Origin: Pyxidicoccus xibeiensis
GTDB lineage: Bacteria; Myxococcota; Myxococcia; Myxococcales; Myxococcaceae
NCBI RefSeq assembly: GCF_024198175.1
Contig: NZ_JAJVKV010000005.1
Coordinates: 806,001 to 870,000 of the forward strand
Reading direction: 5' to 3'
Length of the DNA: 64,000 bases
Shown here: positions 61,377 through 64,000 of the stretch, piece after piece
Numbering within the stretch: the first letter of the stretch is position 1
How the letters are laid out: the number at the start of each line of letters is the position of its first letter
Position numbers and translations under genes: made by a program
The notes under the pieces: generated by a model
Database searches by the model: none
What the model was told of the DNA's origin: nothing
Seen by the model: only the letters and a program-made list of their open reading frames with translations

Positions 61377-62822
61377 TCAGGGGCTCGTGGCCCGCGCGGC
61401 GCTCAGGGTGGGGCGCAGGCGGATGGGGGCCGACTCGGGCGCGGGCCGGATCCAGGCCTTGGGCTCGAGCCCGTCCACCTCACGCGCGAGGTCCACCGTC
61501 GGGTCCACGAGCTGCTCGGCGGGACGCCCGTTGAGGGACACCTGCACGTCGGCCCGGACCTCCACGGGGCCCACGCCCTTCGCCTCGAAGTCGCGGGCGA
61601 TGCGCCGCGCGAGCTGGAGGATGAGGTCGGGCTGCACGGACATCTCCCGCTCCTGCAGCCGCGTGAGGTACTGCTTGGGCGTGACGTGCCACTCCTTGCC
61701 GGTGGCCGGGGCGCGGACCATGAACGTCACGCTGCCGTTCTTCTCGCGCGCCATCACCCGCCACGAGAAGCGCATGCCCTGCTCGTGCCAGAGGACATTG
61801 CCTCCATACAGGTGCGTCCTCAGCGGAACCCCCACCTGCACGAGCGCATAAGCCGCGGCCACGCCGAGGGCCAGCCAGCCCTTCCAGCCGGGAGTGCCTC
61901 TGCTCGGAGCGGCGACCGCCACCAGGTTCTTCGGGGGCCGCTTCGTCAGGCGCACGCGCACGCGCTGGAGCAGCCCTCGCGGCCACGAGGGCTCGAAGAA
62001 GACGAGCGCCGCGGCGACCATGATGAAGGGGAACATCCCGATGGGGAACAGCGCCGAGGTGGCCGCGTGGAACCCCACCACCACGACGTAGGCGAAGGGG
62101 CGCAGCCGCCGCGTGAGCAGGAAGGCGACGATGGTGGTGTCGAAGAGGAAGCCCGACCAGGCCGCGGCGTAGGCCACCCAGCGCTGCTCCAGCAGCGGTC
62201 CCACCACCGGGAGGCTCGTCCGGGCCGCCAGCCAGATGTTGAGCGGCTGCGCGTGGACGAGCCAGTCCGTGGTGAGCTTGGCCAGCCCGGCGAACACGTA
62301 GACGACGGCGACCTGGAAGCGCAGCAGCAGCGTGCACCAGGCCGGCAGCCACTCCTGGCGCAGCGCCGGCTTGCGCCACGCATCCACGGAGAAGGCCCGG
62401 TGCGCCGGGACGAAGCACAGCAGCCCCAGCAGCAGGCTCACCAGGTAGTAGTGGTTGAGGTAGTTGCTGACGTCCACGAGCTGGACGTAGGTGAAGCCGA
62501 CGAAGAGCAGCGCCACCGCCACCCGGTAGAAGAGGCCCGCCGCCACGCAGAGGCCCAGCACCGCGAGCACCGCGAAGACGGCGTGCATCCACGGCGCCGG
62601 GAGCGCGGGCACCCAGTCGAAGCCCCAGTAGGTGAAGTGGAACCGGGGCTGGGTGAAGAGCACGTCCACCCAGCCGTAGACCAGGAAGCGGATTGCGGAA
62701 ACGGTGACGAGCAGCCCGACGGCCACCCGGAAGACGGCGAGCGCGGCGATGTCCCGCGGCGCGAGCAGGTACCGCCACAGCCGCTCGGCCGCGCGCGGGG
62801 CGCCCGGCGCCCTGTCAGTCAT
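61377..62822 (-). CDS. HTTM-domain (vitamin K-dependent gamma-carboxylase-like) membrane protein
   Basis: A 481-residue membrane protein with the HTTM domain that defines bacterial relatives of vitamin K-dependent gamma-carboxylase. It has several membrane helices in the first 300 residues and a soluble C-terminal region. Typical stretches are HFTYWGFDWVPALPAPWMHA, SNYLNHYYLVSLLLGLL and FAGLAKLTTDWL. Whether it carboxylates a protein or peptide is unknown. ATG 62822 (GAGGGGG site upstream) overlaps the end of the upstream imelysin gene by 8 bp, so the two are translationally coupled and probably work together. Confidence 0.87.
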   Translation of the reverse strand: MTDRAPGAPRAAERLWRYLLAPRDIAALAVFRVAVGLLVTVSAIRFLVYGWVDVLFTQPRFHFTYWGFDWVPALPAPWMHAVFAVLAVLGLCVAAGLFYRVAVALLFVGFTYVQLVDVSNYLNHYYLVSLLLGLLCFVPAHRAFSVDAWRKPALRQEWLPAWCTLLLRFQVAVVYVFAGLAKLTTDWLVHAQPLNIWLAARTSLPVVGPLLEQRWVAYAAAWSGFLFDTTIVAFLLTRRLRPFAYVVVVGFHAATSALFPIGMFPFIMVAAALVFFEPSWPRGLLQRVRVRLTKRPPKNLVAVAAPSRGTPGWKGWLALGVAAAYALVQVGVPLRTHLYGGNVLWHEQGMRFSWRVMAREKNGSVTFMVRAPATGKEWHVTPKQYLTRLQEREMSVQPDLILQLARRIARDFEAKGVGPVEVRADVQVSLNGRPAEQLVDPTVDLAREVDGLEPKAWIRPAPESAPIRLRPTLSAARATSP

Positions 62823-64000
62823 TGTCCCCCTCGACACTCTGGGGCAGCTCCAAATCCAGCACGGTGACCAGCTCCGTCTTGAGCACGTCCGTCACGCCCT
62901 TGACCGCGTCGTAGAGCGCCCGCACCGAGGCCGGGTCCTGCGCGAGCGGCGCCTCCAGGCCGGCGCCCGGCACGGCGTCGATGGCCGTCTCGGCCGCCAC
63001 CATCCGCTCCTGGAGCTTCGTCGCCAGCGCCTCGGCACCGGAGGCCTTCAGCAGGTCGTCGAACGCCGTGCCCTCGTTGCCCTCGCCGCAGCCCTGGATG
63101 AGCCGCCGGAAGCCCACCAGGTTGGCGCGCACGTTCGCCTTCGAGCGCGCGGAGATTCGCGACTCCAGGAACTCCGGGCACGTCGCGGTGGAGCAGTCCC
63201 GAAGCCCGAGTGGCCGCGCGAGCTTCATGTCCTTCACCTCGCGCTCGAAGTAGAAGAGCGCGTCGCTCACGGCATTCAGCGCCGCCTGGCTCGTCGGGTA
63301 GGTCGCGTTGCCGGAGCCGGCCGTCTCCAGCGTGCGGACGAAGCCGCCCTGGTCCGGGCTCCAGGCCTGCACCAGCTGGGCCGCACGGCGGCGGACGTCG
63401 GCGGCCGCGGCCACGGCATAGGCCCGCTTGCGCGCCGCCCGCTCCTCCGTGGACAGCGCCGCCCACGTGCCCTGCGCGACGATGGCAGACGTCGGCGGGC
63501 AGGCCGTGTCCGAGCCCTCGTAGAACAGCAGGTACTCGAGCGCGGCGAGCCCGCGGCGGCTCACGAGGGCGCTGGGGAAGCCCGCCGACTCGTAGCTCTT
63601 GTTGACGAGCTGCTCCTCCACCGCGCAGCGGCTGACGAGCGGCCAGGAGTAGATGTTGTCGCGAAGCTCCGCGCCGCCCGCGACGCTGGTGGGCGCCGCC
63701 GGACCGAGCTGCATGACCTCCGCCACCTGCCACGCGTCCATGGCCGAGTGGAACGCCGCCCGGGCCGCGTCCCGGGTGGTGTCGCCGGGCCCCGCGGCGA
63801 GGGCCGCCGTCGCCGTCTCCAGCGCCGTGGCGGCCGTCTCGAACTCCCGCGCCGTCTTCAGCACGCACGCGCCCGTGGCGCCCAGCACAGCCGTGCGCGT
63901 CGCCGCCAGCGTGTCATTTCCGGGCCCCGGTCCCGCGTCCGGCTTGCCCCCGTCTTCCGACTTGCAGGCGGTGAGACAGAGCAGGGCGGGGAGCACGAGC
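62815..64000 (-). CDS. Imelysin-family lipoprotein (5' end outside window)
   Basis: About 390 residues of an exported imelysin-like (M75/EfeO-type) protein. The visible start shows LLCLTACKS, a lipobox with Cys, but the signal peptide is too short to be complete, so the true start lies beyond the window edge. The family's GxHxxE motif appears here as GLAALEYLLF, with Ala in place of the His, so metal binding by that motif is doubtful. Two helical-bundle halves are evident, with a Cys-rich central segment (DCSTATCPE). Imelysins are periplasmic, often iron-linked proteins. It is followed, with overlap, by the HTTM gene. Confidence 0.8.
   Translation of the reverse strand, partial: LVLPALLCLTACKSEDGGKPDAGPGPGNDTLAATRTAVLGATGACVLKTAREFETAATALETATAALAAGPGDTTRDAARAAFHSAMDAWQVAEVMQLGPAAPTSVAGGAELRDNIYSWPLVSRCAVEEQLVNKSYESAGFPSALVSRRGLAALEYLLFYEGSDTACPPTSAIVAQGTWAALSTEERAARKRAYAVAAAADVRRRAAQLVQAWSPDQGGFVRTLETAGSGNATYPTSQAALNAVSDALFYFEREVKDMKLARPLGLRDCSTATCPEFLESRISARSKANVRANLVGFRRLIQGCGEGNEGTAFDDLLKASGAEALATKLQERMVAAETAIDAVPGAGLEAPLAQDPASVRALYDAVKGVTDVLKTELVTVLDLELPQSVEGDND

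Overview
The window is GC-rich DNA with strong third-position G/C bias. Its gene content points to a myxobacterium of the Myxococcaceae type (Myxococcus, Corallococcus or Pyxidicoccus): a Ser/Thr kinase with TPR repeats, a trifunctional kinase/AAA/histidine kinase, a sigma-54 activator, DUF4388 response regulators and several long coiled-coil proteins. This placement is inferred from content, not from a marker gene. No tRNA, rRNA or CRISPR array was seen.

Layout. 1-1669: nucleotide salvage (thymidine kinase C-terminus, uracil and hypoxanthine phosphoribosyltransferases). 1851-4702: aquaporin, LysE-type exporter, a catalytically dead site-2-protease-like membrane protein and a DUF2188 protein. 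4781-9484: a disturbed segment with a multiply broken HEAT-repeat lipoprotein gene, a stranded extra copy of the nrdB 3' end, a lower-GC protease/adhesin-like gene and a complete IS630-family element. 9485-13379: the nrdA-nrdB operon behind a long, strongly structured leader. 13538-20553: a membrane protein divergent from a 2037-residue coiled-coil giant. 20578-24838: dapF followed by two multidomain response regulators.

24846-33479: fatty-acid desaturase with a translationally coupled partner, a DUF2278/lamin-tail protein, a sigma-54 activator, a small orphan protein and a Ser/Thr kinase with TPRs. 33663-38599: a compact four-gene operon of a TauD-like dioxygenase, a PLP lyase, a DUF819 membrane protein and an Omp85-like barrel. 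38714-45586: an orphan, two paralogous DJ-1/PfpI proteins, a TPR lipoprotein, an M16 peptidase and a sensor histidine kinase. 45760-51456: the trifunctional kinase, followed by about 600 bp of C-rich tandem repeats. 52364-59057: DUF488, then an RND tripartite efflux operon (tolC-like, membrane fusion protein, pump) transcribed away from a MarR regulator across a shared operator. 59054-64000: a duplicated terminator, a coiled-coil membrane protein, a lipoyl-less E2-type acyltransferase, an HTTM protein and an imelysin-family lipoprotein cut by the window edge.

The strongest leads are the nrdAB leader, which can fold as a three-way junction closed by its own 5' end, and the duplicated nrdB 3' end, which looks like the scar of an integration or recombination event.
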